This document shows, in pieces, positions 1 through 8,619 of a stretch of DNA of 64,000 nucleotides. Position 1 is the first letter of the stretch, and each line of letters opens with the position of its first letter. The notes under the pieces were generated by a model. It searched no databases and was not told the DNA's origin. It saw nothing but the letters and a program-made list of their open reading frames with translations. The DNA is from Pandoraea communis (lineage in GTDB: Bacteria > Pseudomonadota > Gammaproteobacteria > Burkholderiales > Burkholderiaceae): positions 372,001 to 436,000 of the forward strand of contig NZ_CABPSJ010000001.1 of NCBI RefSeq assembly GCF_902459745.1. Direction: 5' to 3'. A program made the translations under genes and the position numbers.

Positions 1-766
1 CAACATCCTGGCGAGCAAGACACCCTACGGTGAAGTTGCCGTCTCTGCTGCGTTGGCGGCCGCACGGCAGGGGCTGGACATCGTCATCGTGAACGTAGGC
101 ACGCGCAGCGTTGCCGAAGCGTCGATGGTCACGATGCCCGGCAGCGCCGTGCGCACACTCGACGATCTCGTTGGCAAGAAGGTCGCCATCACCTCGCCGA
201 AGAGCGTGTCGGAAATGCTCTTTCTGATGGTCTTGCGCGAGAAGGGTATCGACGCATCGAAGGTCACGCGCGTGGCCTCCGGCGGCTATGTCAACGGCAT
301 GACCATGCTCGAACAAGGCGCGGTCGCCGGTGCGGTCGCCATCGAACCGCTGTCGATTCTGCGCAGGTCGCGATATCACACGCTCTATCGTGCCGGCGAC
401 GTACTCAAGCCGATGACCACGTCGGTCGGCATTACCACGCGTGCGTTCGCTCAATCGCATCCCGATACCCTGCGCGCGATCATTGCCGGGCGCCGCGCAG
501 GCGTCGACGCCACCTACGCCGATCCGGCCGGGGCGGCCAAACGGCTTGCCGCACAGTTCAAACTCTCGCCGGAAGTCGCCACGGAAGCGGTCGACAACAT
601 GGTGCGCGCCCACATGTGGAGCCCCGGACAATTCGACCGCGCTGAACTGGACCGCGTCGCGAGCGGACTCAAACTGATCGGTGAACTCAAGGACGATGTC
701 GACTGGGCGAAGCTGATCGATTCGCGTTTCCTGCCTGCCGACATTCGTGCGAAGGGTCAGCTATGA
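1..766 (+). CDS. ABC transporter substrate-binding protein, sulfonate/nitrate (NMT1/SsuA) type, 5' end missing
   Basis: The frame is open from base 2 to a TGA at 764-766, so the window shows about 254 C-terminal residues and the start lies outside. The visible part has the clamshell-domain style of periplasmic NMT1/SsuA/ThiY-type binding proteins: a stretch predicting ligand-dependent discrimination (MVTMPGSAVRTLDDLVGKKV) and the typical helix-rich C-terminal lobe. It would deliver a small organic solute to the permeases that follow. Its stop overlaps the next start (ATGA), so it is translationally coupled to the ATPase. The ligand cannot be read from sequence; sulfonates, nitrate, pyrimidine precursors and aromatic acids are all possible in this family. 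Confidence 0.8.
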   Translation, partial: NILASKTPYGEVAVSAALAAARQGLDIVIVNVGTRSVAEASMVTMPGSAVRTLDDLVGKKVAITSPKSVSEMLFLMVLREKGIDASKVTRVASGGYVNGMTMLEQGAVAGAVAIEPLSILRRSRYHTLYRAGDVLKPMTTSVGITTRAFAQSHPDTLRAIIAGRRAGVDATYADPAGAAKRLAAQFKLSPEVATEAVDNMVRAHMWSPGQFDRAELDRVASGLKLIGELKDDVDWAKLIDSRFLPADIRAKGQL

Positions 767-1680
767 CCTCCCATTGCCCGAGCCCGCATCTGCACCTGGT
801 CGATGGCACCGAGACACCGCCTGCCGGTCGTGAGCCGCACGTCGTGCTCACAGGCGTGACGAAGGATTTCGACACGCCTGACGAAAAGACGACCGGAAAG
901 ACACGATTGCAGGCGCTCGGGCCCGTCGATCTGACGCTGCGCAAGGGTGAATTCTTCTCGGTGGTGGGGCCGTCCGGCTGTGGCAAATCGACGTTGCTCG
1001 AGCTGATCGCGGGACTCAGCGCACCGACTGCGGGGAACGTCAGTTTTGAAGGGCGAGCGGTCAGCGGCGTGCCCGAGGGCGTCGGCGTGGTCTTTCAGGA
1101 AGACGCCTCGTTCCCGTGGCTCACCGTGCGCGAGAATATCGGCTTCGGTCTTCGGATGGCGGGCGTCGACGGCGCAGAGATCGCACGCCGCGTCGGTTAT
1201 GCCCTCGGCTTCATGGGGCTGCGCGATTTTGCCAATGCGCGTCCGGCACAACTCTCCGGGGGCATGCGCCAGCGCATGTGTATCGCACGCACACTGGTCA
1301 TTGCGCCGCGTCTGATCCTGCTCGACGAGCCGTTCGGTGCGCTTGACCAGCAAACCCGCCTGCTGATGGGCGACGAGTTGCTGCGGCTTTGGCGAGAAAC
1401 GTCCGCGACCGTGCTGCTGATTACCCACGCGCTCGACGAGGCGGCCGTACTGTCGGATCGCGTGGGCGTGATGTCGTCGCGTCCGGGCCGCTTCATCGAC
1501 GTCATCGAGACGGGCTGGGAGCGTGAGCGTAACAGCCAGAGCGTTACCACACCCCGCTTCGGTGAAATCACCGCTCGCCTATGGGAGACGTTGCGTGCCG
1601 AGTCGCTCAAGGCCATGCAGGCCGACGAACGGCCCGGCGACCGTGACGACACGCGTTACCCGCGCGCTCGCGGCCGCTGA
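763..1680 (+). CDS. ABC transporter ATP-binding protein, SsuB/TauB type
   Basis: A 305-residue nucleotide-binding subunit that powers import from the cytoplasmic face. Walker A is GPSGCGKST at residues 69-77, the Q-loop is VVFQED near 109-114, the ABC signature is LSGGM at 164-168 and Walker B is LILLDEP at 184-190, followed by the D-loop. The FPWLTV stretch after the Q-loop is typical of the nitrate/sulfonate/taurine subfamily. The ATG overlaps the stop of the binding protein (ATGA). A roughly 25-residue N-terminal extension before the first strand is longer than in most SsuB proteins. Second gene of a four-gene importer operon. Confidence 0.9.
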   Translation: MTSHCPSPHLHLVDGTETPPAGREPHVVLTGVTKDFDTPDEKTTGKTRLQALGPVDLTLRKGEFFSVVGPSGCGKSTLLELIAGLSAPTAGNVSFEGRAVSGVPEGVGVVFQEDASFPWLTVRENIGFGLRMAGVDGAEIARRVGYALGFMGLRDFANARPAQLSGGMRQRMCIARTLVIAPRLILLDEPFGALDQQTRLLMGDELLRLWRETSATVLLITHALDEAAVLSDRVGVMSSRPGRFIDVIETGWERERNSQSVTTPRFGEITARLWETLRAESLKAMQADERPGDRDDTRYPRARGR

Positions 1681-1702
1681 TCGGGTGGTGAAAGACATCG
1701 TG

Positions 1703-2455
1703 ATGATTCGCACCGAACGCTATCTGCGCCTGGCCATTGTCGCTGGCCTCGTGCTGCTCGTCGAAGGGCTGTGCCGGGCCGGCACGATTCCCGCTTCGGT
1801 CATGATGGCGCCCAGCGCGATGGCCGTCCACGCCATCGAAATCCTGCGGGAAGGGCGCTTCACAAACGATCTCGTCACGAGCTTCTCCAGCATCGTTATC
1901 GCCGCTGTGGGCGCCGTGGGACTGGGTTTCGCCGCCGGACTCGCGATACACGCCATGCCAGGGGTGCGCCGGGCGCTGGAGCCGCTCATTGCCAGCTACT
2001 ACGCCGTGCCGACATTCGCGTTCTACCCCGTCTTCATCGTGTTATTCGGTGTCGGCTCGCTGCCGATCATCGCCATTGCCACCCTGCTTGCGATCGTCTC
2101 GATGATCACGGCGACAATGACCGGACTCGATCGGATTCCGCGCGCGTTCTCGAAAACCGCCCGGGTGATGCACCTGGATCGATGGCAAACCGTGTGGCAC
2201 GTCAAACTGCCTGCCGCCTTGCCGCATCTCTTCAGCGGCGTGCGGCTCGCGGTGTCGCATGCATTCATCGGCGTCATTGCGTCCGAGTTCATTCTGTCTG
2301 GCTCAGGGATCGGTTATGCCATCAGCTACGCTTACAACAATTTCGAGAACGCCGACATGTACGCGCTGATGCTCCTGGTGCTGGTCACGGTGACGCTGGT
2401 CAACAGCGTGCTGAACCACGTCGATGCGCGCTTCCAGGCGCGCAGTCGCCGCTGA
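1703..2455 (+). CDS. ABC transporter permease 1 (SsuC/TauC family)
   Basis: An integral membrane permease of about 250 residues with five to six hydrophobic segments and the cytoplasmic coupling-loop (EAA-like) region around ARVMHLDRWQTVWHVKLPAA. I start it at the ATG at 1703. The frame stays open further upstream into the ATPase gene, but that stretch is basic, non-hydrophobic and antisense-like, and the hydrophobic N-terminal helix begins just after residue 8. A GTG at 1685 is an alternative start. It sits 22 bases after the ATPase and 15 before a second, non-identical permease, which suggests a heterodimeric channel. Confidence 0.85.
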   Translation: MIRTERYLRLAIVAGLVLLVEGLCRAGTIPASVMMAPSAMAVHAIEILREGRFTNDLVTSFSSIVIAAVGAVGLGFAAGLAIHAMPGVRRALEPLIASYYAVPTFAFYPVFIVLFGVGSLPIIAIATLLAIVSMITATMTGLDRIPRAFSKTARVMHLDRWQTVWHVKLPAALPHLFSGVRLAVSHAFIGVIASEFILSGSGIGYAISYAYNNFENADMYALMLLVLVTVTLVNSVLNHVDARFQARSRR

Positions 2456-2470
2456 CCGGATTCACGTCTC

Positions 2471-3217
2471 ATGGAAACGAAGCAACCCAATCCGCTCGGC
2501 ACGTTTGCCGTCCTGCTGGTGTTGATCGGGATCTGGCAGGCGGTGCACTTGCTCAACAGCGCCGCGCTCGGGTCGCCCGTGGCAACCGTGCAGGGGCTTT
2601 GGCAGATGATGGGCACGGCATCGTTCTGGGTCGACGCCACCGAGACCGGCCAGGCACTCGTCTACTCGCTGGTGATTGCGGTTGCCGGGGGTATTGCGCT
2701 GGGACTCGGACTGGGTGCGAATCAGCTCGCGGCGAAGGTTGCCGAGCCGATTCTCGTCAATCTGTATTCGTTGCCTAAGGTGACGCTGTATCCATTGGTC
2801 CTGTTGATCTTCGGGTTGGGACTCGCCTCCAAGGTGGCCTTCGGCGTCATGCACGGTTTGATCCCGATTCTGATCTTCACGATGAATGGTGTCCTGCAGA
2901 TCAAGCCTGTTTATTTCCGTGCGGCGCAAGCGATGCATCTGTCCCGTCGACAGATCGCGTTGCGCGTTGTGCTGCCGGCGGTGCTGCCCGAGGTGCTATC
3001 GGGTGTCCGGCTGGGATTCTCGCTATCGCTGCTCGGCGTATTGATCGGCGAGATGTTCGCATCGCAGAAGGGTTTGGGACATCAGCTTTCCAACGCGATG
3101 AACCTGGGCAATATCGACACGCTCATGTCCATCGCACTCTTTCTCATGCTCTTCGCGTTGCTTGGCAATGCACTGCTATCGACGTTCAGCCGGCGCTATC
3201 GTACCGCTGGAGCATGA
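2471..3217 (+). CDS. ABC transporter permease 2 (SsuC/TauC family)
   Basis: A 248-residue membrane permease of the same family as the preceding gene but clearly divergent from it. It has an N-terminal helix (FAVLLVLIGIWQAV), further hydrophobic segments, and the coupling loop around AQAMHLSRRQIALRVVLPAV. Most sulfonate/taurine importers use one permease as a homodimer; a pair of different permeases is more like the riboflavin- or HMP-type members of the superfamily. Last gene of the operon. The next gene is on the other strand, and the 128-base gap after it shows no clear terminator. Confidence 0.87.
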   Translation: METKQPNPLGTFAVLLVLIGIWQAVHLLNSAALGSPVATVQGLWQMMGTASFWVDATETGQALVYSLVIAVAGGIALGLGLGANQLAAKVAEPILVNLYSLPKVTLYPLVLLIFGLGLASKVAFGVMHGLIPILIFTMNGVLQIKPVYFRAAQAMHLSRRQIALRVVLPAVLPEVLSGVRLGFSLSLLGVLIGEMFASQKGLGHQLSNAMNLGNIDTLMSIALFLMLFALLGNALLSTFSRRYRTAGA

Positions 3218-3345
3218 AGGGCTGGATGCTTTCCTGAAGCTATCGAAAGCACTCAGCTCACGCGCGAACTCCAGCGGATCATTCACTCGATTTTCCACGC
3301 CTATCGATGCGTCAAGCGTGACCCGATAGCCTCATTCAAGCCTCG

Positions 3346-3750
3346 TCAGCCGGCACTCGCCTCACCCGCCCTTGCGATCACCTTGATCTCGAACTGGAAT
3401 CCGTAAAGCCACGTGACACCGACCGCCGTCAACGTCGGATGAGGCGCGCCGCCCCAATACTCCGGCACGACCTCCCAGATCCTCTCGAACGTCGCGGCCG
3501 GATCGACCATGAAAATGGTGACGTCGATCACGTCGTCGAACGAGCTGCCCGCCGCCGTCAGAATCGCGTTCAGATTGTCGAACGCGCGCCGGACCTGCGC
3601 CTTCAGGTCGGACTCAGGCGAACCATCGTCCCGGCTGCCGACTTGCCCGGAAACGAAAAGAAAGCCGTTGGACCGAATCGCCGGCGAATAGCGATTGCGC
3701 TCATAGAGCGCCTGACGCCCAGCCGGGAAGACAACATCTCGTTTTTCCAT
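3346..3750 (-). CDS. RidA/YjgF/UK114-family protein
   Basis: A 134-residue single-domain RidA-family protein. These trimers hydrolyse reactive enamine/imine intermediates formed by PLP enzymes, or serve as pathway deaminases. Family hallmarks are visible: RYSPAIRSNGFLFVSGQVG near the N terminus, the AFDNLNAILTAAGSSFDDV helix and the VDPAATFERIWEV stretch. The C terminus (GFQFEIKVIARA) has the expected final strand but the usual EIE/EID motif reads EIK, and I do not see the exact RidA catalytic arginine context, so it may be an Rid2-7 subgroup member. It diverges from the LysR gene at 3896, a likely regulatory pair. Confidence 0.85.
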   Translation of the reverse strand: MEKRDVVFPAGRQALYERNRYSPAIRSNGFLFVSGQVGSRDDGSPESDLKAQVRRAFDNLNAILTAAGSSFDDVIDVTIFMVDPAATFERIWEVVPEYWGGAPHPTLTAVGVTWLYGFQFEIKVIARAGEASAG

Positions 3751-3854
3751 CGCAAAAACCTCTCAGTAAGCCGCCAAGCCGACATGGTGCTGGCGATGGA
3801 AACACTCTAAAGACACCTGGATTGCGAATAAACGCTCACATCTACCCTTCACTA

Positions 3855-3869
3855 TTTGTAAAATCCAAA
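3855..3869. promoter_or_regulatory. possible LysR-type box
   Basis: TTTG and CAAA are separated by 7 bases, fitting the loose T-N11-A pattern of LysR-family sites. It lies 26 bases before the LysR start at 3896, in the region shared with the divergent RidA gene. The half-sites are short, so chance occurrence is quite possible. Confidence 0.3.
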
Positions 3870-3895
3870 CAATCCAAAGCCTATCCGGAGCCCCC

Positions 3896-4876
3896 ATGGA
3901 CCGTTTCGACGCAATGCAGGCCTTTGCCAGAGTGGTGGAGGCCGGCAGCTTCACCAAGGCGGCCGAGACCCTGCACATGAGCAAGACCACCGTCACGCAA
4001 CTGGTCCAGCAGTTGGAGGCGAGGCTGCGAGTGAAGCTGCTGAACCGCACCACGCGCAAAGTCAACGTCACGGCCGACGGCGCGGTCTACTACGAGCGCG
4101 TCATCCGGTTGCTCGCCGACATGGACGACGCGGAGACCCACTTGCCCGGTGCGTCGGGGCTACCGAAGGGGCGTTTGCGCATAGACGTTCCCAGCCCGCT
4201 GGCCCGCATGATTCTGGTGCCCGCGCTACCGGCGTTCCATGCGAAGTATCCGGACATTCAATTCGATATGGGCGTGAGCGATCGCATCGTGGACCTGATC
4301 GATGAGAACGTGGACTGTGTCGTGCGCGGGGGCGAGCCAATCGATCAGTCGCTCGCGGCACGACATGTCGGCGACCTGCGGCTTGCGGTTTATGCTGCAC
4401 CGAGCTACCTGAAACAGGCTGGCACGCCTACGCATCCGAAGGCATTGGAAGACGCGCGGCACCACGTCGTCGGTTTTCGCTGGGCGCGCACCGGCAAGCT
4501 CTTCCCGTACACCATGCATCGGGCGGACGAGCGCGTTGACGTGCAGGGCCACTACATCCTGGCGGTGGACGACGGGAACGCCTACCTCGCCGCCGGACTC
4601 GCCGGTCTCGGGGCACTCTGGCTACCGGACTACATGGCCAAGCCACACGTGTCGAGTGGCGAACTGGTACCCCTGTTTGAGGACTGGCAACTCCACCCGC
4701 TGCCGATGTACGTCGCGTATCCGCCGAACCGATACGTCAGCGCCCGCCTGCGCGTGTTCATCGACTGGGTGGTCGAACTCATGGCACGGCATGCACCGAT
4801 CGCAGAACGGATCAAGGCTCGCGATGCGAAGGCGACCGATCGCGATAGCGTCGGGACAAACCCGAGGCCGCGCTGA
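3896..4876 (+). CDS. LysR-family transcriptional regulator (DNA-binding HTH plus LysR substrate-binding domain)
   Basis: A 326-residue LTTR. Residues 1-60 form the winged HTH (MDRFDAMQAFARVVEAGSFT, then KAAETLHMSKTTVTQLVQQL). The type-2 periplasmic-binding-like effector domain follows from about residue 90. MDRFDAM plus the VxAGSFTKAAxxL pattern is typical of the large AaeR/PecT-like LTTR subgroup. A GGAG 7 bases upstream supports the ATG at 3896. It is divergent from the RidA gene. The effector is unknown. Confidence 0.9.
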   Translation: MDRFDAMQAFARVVEAGSFTKAAETLHMSKTTVTQLVQQLEARLRVKLLNRTTRKVNVTADGAVYYERVIRLLADMDDAETHLPGASGLPKGRLRIDVPSPLARMILVPALPAFHAKYPDIQFDMGVSDRIVDLIDENVDCVVRGGEPIDQSLAARHVGDLRLAVYAAPSYLKQAGTPTHPKALEDARHHVVGFRWARTGKLFPYTMHRADERVDVQGHYILAVDDGNAYLAAGLAGLGALWLPDYMAKPHVSSGELVPLFEDWQLHPLPMYVAYPPNRYVSARLRVFIDWVVELMARHAPIAERIKARDAKATDRDSVGTNPRPR

Positions 4877-5093
4877 GGACGCGCATGCCAACGTCACGCC
4901 GGACGGGCTTAAGCAGGCGCCGCAGTGCTAACCCCGATCGACCTCGGTGCAAATTGGGGTAGCGCGTTGCAAATGACTGACTACACTTCCTAAGTGCAGA
5001 CGACGCGCTGAAACCGCGAAAGACGGTTCGTTATGCGAAGGTCGTGTGCGAAGGTCAAATGGGGCTGATGACGTAGCGTTTCCATTCCTTCAC

Positions 5094-5099
5094 GGGAGG
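5094..5099 (+). promoter_or_regulatory. ribosome binding site choosing the ATG at 5107
   Basis: GGGAGG ends 7 bases before the ATG at 5107 but only 1 base before the ATG at 5101. Spacing therefore favours the second start codon, which also places a cleaner signal peptide at the N terminus. Confidence 0.6.
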
Positions 5100-5106
5100 C
5101 ATGTCC

Positions 5107-5670
5107 ATGACGTGCCTAGGCAAATGGATGATCGGCGCATGTGTCCTCACGCTGAGCGGCGTGGCGATCGCTGATGGCGCCAATTCGAACTCATCCGAAC
5201 AGATGATACTGGCCAATATTGGCCCAGCACCGCTCCCCATCAACGTACCGCCCCCCACCCCGCCGGTGTCTGTCGCTGTGGTTCCTGCCGTTCCCGTCAC
5301 GTTGTATCCGTTCGGCCGCGAAGGTCTTGACACGACCGCCCGGCCCGACGACAACGCGCTTCTCTACACCCGCATCGAAGCGATCAACAGCGCCACGCTG
5401 ATCGGCGAGAACCAGCATATGGGCTGGGTCGACACGTCGACCGAAAAGCCAGCGGTGCAACCTGCGCGAAGCTATCTGACCATCGGTCCATCCGTGACGC
5501 CGCGACTGTCTCTCGTGCAATGGGACAACGCCAACGACAAGCTCGGCTCCGATCCCAAACGCGGCCTATCGTTGAAGACCGACAACTGGTCCGTTTCGGC
5601 AACCGCCCGCGTACCGCTGCTGGGACAGCACAACATTGGTGCGACCGTGTACGTCAAACGCCGCTTCTGA
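5107..5670 (+). CDS. hypothetical exported protein with a Pro-rich segment
   Basis: A 187-residue protein I do not recognise. It starts with a signal-peptide-like segment (MTCLGKWMIGACVLTLSGVA then IADG), so it is probably exported. It is followed by a Pro/Val-rich linker at about residues 45-70 containing PPPTPP, and a C-terminal half that ends in alternating-strand sequence (NWSVSATARVPLLGQHNIGA) with a terminal Phe. That ending is compatible with an outer-membrane-associated or beta-rich periplasmic protein but proves nothing. It is flanked by 230 bases of non-coding sequence on the 5' side and stands alone. A weak stem (CTCCCG/CGGGAG, 5677-5696) follows the stop. Confidence 0.65.
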   Translation: MTCLGKWMIGACVLTLSGVAIADGANSNSSEQMILANIGPAPLPINVPPPTPPVSVAVVPAVPVTLYPFGREGLDTTARPDDNALLYTRIEAINSATLIGENQHMGWVDTSTEKPAVQPARSYLTIGPSVTPRLSLVQWDNANDKLGSDPKRGLSLKTDNWSVSATARVPLLGQHNIGATVYVKRRF

Positions 5671-5765
5671 ACCCGCCTCCCGGCTCGGCTCGGGAGAGAT
5701 GTGTGACCGGCGATAACGTGGCCACCCGGCCACGCATCGTGGTCGCACGGCTTATGCCGAACGGG

Positions 5766-6179
5766 TTACGCCGCCGGCTTCACCGCCGTGACGTCGATCT
5801 CGACGAGCCACTCCGGACGCGCCAGCGCCTGCACCACAATGCCCGTCGACACCGGGAACACCCCCTTGAGCCAGCGGCCCATCACGTTGTAGACGGTCTC
5901 GCGATAGCGCGGATCGACGATATACACCGTGACCTTGCAGATGTCCTCGAGTTGGCTGCCGCACTCGTCGAGCAGCATCGCCACATTTGCCATCGCCTTT
6001 TCGGTTTGCGCTGCAACATCGCCAATGCCCACGGACTCGCGCGTGTCGAGGTCCTGACCGATCTGTCCGCGCAAATAGATGGTATTGCCGGCGATCACCG
6101 CCTGACACAGGTCGTTGTCGAGCTTCTGTTCCGGATAGGTCTCGCGGGTGTTGAACTTTCGGATTCGGGTATGCGTCAT
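5766..6179 (-). CDS. RidA/YjgF-family protein of the ureohydrolase operon
   Basis: A 137-residue RidA-family protein, the second in the window. Visible family segments are QAVIAGNTIYLRGQIGQDLD, AQTEKAMANVAMLLDECGSQ and VDPRYRETVYNVMGRWL. The C terminus LVEIDVTAVK keeps the final strand of the fold. It is the last gene of the minus-strand operon that starts at 10161, 42 bases after the ATPase. Its place there suggests it clears or deaminates an imine made from the guanidino or amino compound that the operon imports. The substrate is inferred from context only. Confidence 0.85.
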   Translation of the reverse strand: MTHTRIRKFNTRETYPEQKLDNDLCQAVIAGNTIYLRGQIGQDLDTRESVGIGDVAAQTEKAMANVAMLLDECGSQLEDICKVTVYIVDPRYRETVYNVMGRWLKGVFPVSTGIVVQALARPEWLVEIDVTAVKPAA

Positions 6180-6221
6180 GATGTTTCGGTATTAGCGTTG
6201 TGATGCGGGCGAAGCGCGCAT

Positions 6222-6968
6222 TCAATGGGTCAGGATCTTCGAAAGAAAGCGTTTGGCGGCGGCACTGGCGGCGTCGTTGAAGAACGCATCGGTCGGACCG
6301 TCTTCGACGATGGCGCCGTCCTCCATGAACACCACGCGGTGGGCCACACGTCGCGCGAAACCCATCTCGTGCGTGACCACCATCATGGTCATGCCTTCCC
6401 GGGCGAGTTCCACCATCACGTCGAGCACTTCGTTGACCATCTCCGGGTCAAGCGCCGATGTCGGTTCGTCGAACAACATCGCCATCGGGTCCATCGACAA
6501 TGCGCGGGCGATGGCGACGCGTTGCTGCTGGCCGCCCGAAAGCTGGCCCGGATACTTGTGCGCATGCGCCGACAGGCCGACACGATCGAGCAGCGCGCGC
6601 GCCTTGACGCGCGCCGCGTCGGCGTTCCTGCCCAACACGATCTGCTGGGCCAGCGTGAGGTTGCGCGTGATATCCAGATGCGGGAACAACTCGAAATGCT
6701 GAAAGACCATGCCGACCTTGCTGCGCAGCTTCGGCAGATTCGTCGTTGTGGCCGTGAGCGACGTCCCTGCCACGATGACGTCGCCCTTCTGAAACGGCTC
6801 CAATGCATTAACGGTCTTGATCAGCGTCGACTTGCCCGAGCCGGACGGTCCGCAGACCACCACGATCTCCCCCTTGCCGACATGCGTCGAACACTGCTTG
6901 AGCACGTGGTGTGTGCCGTACCACTTATCGACATCGCGGATTTCGATAATGGGTTGTGCGGTGCTCAT
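6222..6968 (-). CDS. polar amino acid ABC transporter ATP-binding protein (GlnQ/ArtP/HisP type)
   Basis: A 248-residue ATPase of the amino-acid importer class. It has Walker A GPSGSGKST at 40-48, Q-loop VFQHFELFPH at 89-98, signature LSGGQQQR at 143-150 and Walker B MLFDEP at 164-169. The start at 6968 is set by overlap with the stop of the ureohydrolase gene (ATGA) and by the N-terminal strand IIEIRDVDKWYG. The same frame stays open upstream through the ureohydrolase gene, but that part is antisense-style sequence, not a fusion. It pairs with the two permeases and binding protein encoded upstream. Confidence 0.92.
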   Translation of the reverse strand: MSTAQPIIEIRDVDKWYGTHHVLKQCSTHVGKGEIVVVCGPSGSGKSTLIKTVNALEPFQKGDVIVAGTSLTATTTNLPKLRSKVGMVFQHFELFPHLDITRNLTLAQQIVLGRNADAARVKARALLDRVGLSAHAHKYPGQLSGGQQQRVAIARALSMDPMAMLFDEPTSALDPEMVNEVLDVMVELAREGMTMMVVTHEMGFARRVAHRVVFMEDGAIVEDGPTDAFFNDAASAAAKRFLSKILTH

Positions 6969-7924
6969 TTGTCGAAGTACCCCGCACGAATCGACGCGCC
7001 GATCAGATTGAGAATGAGACGGCCGGCGGTCACGCACGAGATCAGGTTGGCGTCGTCCTTCTCGGGCTGAATCTCCACGATATCCATACCGACCACGCGC
7101 CCCTTGCGCACCAGCCCGTGAATCAGCTTGCGCGCCTGCACGAAGGTCACACCGCCCGGCGCCGGACCCGCCACGGCGGGCATCGTCGACGGATCGAGTC
7201 CGTCCGCATCGATAGTGAGGTAGTAGTTGCCGCCATCCGGGATGCGCGCAAGTACGGCGTCCATGCCGATGTCGTGCAGCTCGTACGCCGTCACCAGATC
7301 GGCGCCATAGGCACGCGCCGCGACGAGTTCTTCGTAACGGCCGCTGCCCTGCGCGCGCAGGCCGATCTGCACAATGCGATCGACGTGCGCCATCTCCGAG
7401 GCGCGGCGAATCGGGCTCGACAGCCCTTCGCGAACGCCGTTCACTTCGTCGCGCCAATCCAGGTGCGCATCGATATGCACGAGCGTAATCGGCCCCTTCT
7501 GATCCAGGCCTCGCAACACCGGCGTGGTGATGCCGTGATCGCCGCCAAGCACGATGGGCATTGCGCCACCGGCCACAATGCGCCGTACCGCCGCTTCGGC
7601 GCGGGCGTAATGCTCGCCCGGCCGGGTCAGGTCCGGGATGATGTCGCCGCAGTCGACAAAGCGAATATCCGTACGCCCCTGAAGCAGTGGGCCGTCGATG
7701 TCGAAGTCGTAATGGTCCGGACGGCGCGCCACGCGGTCCGTGGCCTGACGAATCGCGGACGGCGCGTTCGTCTGGTCGTTGCTGAAGTCCGACGGGGCGT
7801 AGGGCGCGCCATAAGGCATGCCCAGCACGGCGATGTCGGCCTTGAGATTGTCGATGTCGAGATCCAGCGCCGAGTACAGCAGGGTCGGATGCCCGATACG
7901 CGGTGCAACGGTATAAGTCGTCAT
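6965..7924 (-). CDS. ureohydrolase: agmatinase / guanidino-acid hydrolase family
   Basis: A 319-residue arginase-superfamily enzyme that would hydrolyse a guanidino group to urea plus an amine. All binuclear Mn ligands are visible: H130 in GGDH, D152, H154 and D156 in HIDAHLD, and D239 and D241 in TIDADGLDP. The N-terminal GMPYGAPYAPSDFSNDQTN segment and overall length fit the agmatinase, guanidinobutyrase and guanidinopropionase branch rather than true arginase. It lies between the permease and ATPase genes of an ABC importer, and its stop overlaps the ATPase start, so it is co-translated with the transporter. That strongly suggests the importer delivers its substrate. Which guanidino compound cannot be read from the sequence. 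Confidence 0.88.
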   Translation of the reverse strand: MTTYTVAPRIGHPTLLYSALDLDIDNLKADIAVLGMPYGAPYAPSDFSNDQTNAPSAIRQATDRVARRPDHYDFDIDGPLLQGRTDIRFVDCGDIIPDLTRPGEHYARAEAAVRRIVAGGAMPIVLGGDHGITTPVLRGLDQKGPITLVHIDAHLDWRDEVNGVREGLSSPIRRASEMAHVDRIVQIGLRAQGSGRYEELVAARAYGADLVTAYELHDIGMDAVLARIPDGGNYYLTIDADGLDPSTMPAVAGPAPGGVTFVQARKLIHGLVRKGRVVGMDIVEIQPEKDDANLISCVTAGRLILNLIGASIRAGYFDK

Positions 7925-7956
7925 GAGAGGGTCCTTTGGTGGGAGTCAGGGGGTCG

Positions 7957-8619
7957 TCAGGCGTGCCGGGTACGTCGCCCGACAACGGTTTCCAGACGTC
8001 GCCCCACGCCGGCCAGCAAAACGCTGCTGACCCAGTAGATCAATGCCGTCGTGCCGAGCACTTCGACGTATGCGAAGGTATTGGCTGTGAGCAGATTGCT
8101 CTGATAGGTCATCTCAGGCAGGCTCATCACCGAGAAGATGGCGGAGTCCTTGAACATCATGATCACGAGGCTGGTCGTCGGCGGAATCAGAAAGCCGAAC
8201 AACTGCGGCGCGACGATGTGACGCTGGGTCTGCCAGTAAGTCATACCGAGCGAGAGTGCGGCGTGCGTCTGCCCGCGCGCCACGCTGCGCAGCGCCGCCC
8301 GCAGAATTTCGCAGAAATAACCGCCTGTGTAGAACGCCGTGCAGCCCACCGCGACCGCCATGGCCGACGCACTCACGCCGAGCTTGGGGAGTCCGAAGAA
8401 CGATAGATAAACGAGGATCAGGTACGGGATGTTGCGCACCAACTCGACGTAACCCAGCGCGATAGGCCGCAAGACCGAGCGCGACTGCGCCGAATAGGCG
8501 GCGGCGACACCGATCGCGATACCGAGCGGAATGCCGATCACGCTCACGAGTGCCGTGACACGCAGGCCTTCGAGCAAGACGGGAATCGCTTCCCGGACGA
8601 TGGAGACATCAATGGCCAT
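7957..8619 (-). CDS. amino acid ABC transporter permease 2 (His/Glu/Gln/Arg family)
   Basis: A 220-residue membrane permease of the HEQRo class. It has helices near residues 16-40, 55-75 and 85-105, and the conserved coupling segment AALSLGMTYWQTQRHIVAPQ. I start it at the ATG at 8619 (MAIDVSIVREAIPVLLEGL), the family-typical N terminus. It overlaps the end of the upstream permease by 11 bases, so the two are coupled and likely form the channel heterodimer. The ureohydrolase follows after 32 bases. Confidence 0.9.
   Translation of the reverse strand: MAIDVSIVREAIPVLLEGLRVTALVSVIGIPLGIAIGVAAAYSAQSRSVLRPIALGYVELVRNIPYLILVYLSFFGLPKLGVSASAMAVAVGCTAFYTGGYFCEILRAALRSVARGQTHAALSLGMTYWQTQRHIVAPQLFGFLIPPTTSLVIMMFKDSAIFSVMSLPEMTYQSNLLTANTFAYVEVLGTTALIYWVSSVLLAGVGRRLETVVGRRTRHA

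Noticed and set aside
6222-7985. A continuous 587-codon minus-strand frame that looks like an N-terminal extension or fusion on the ATPase.
   Set aside because: The first 340 codons lie in another frame of the ureohydrolase gene, are basic and Arg-rich, and match no domain. The ATPase begins at 6968 with a normal N terminus and overlapping stop-start.
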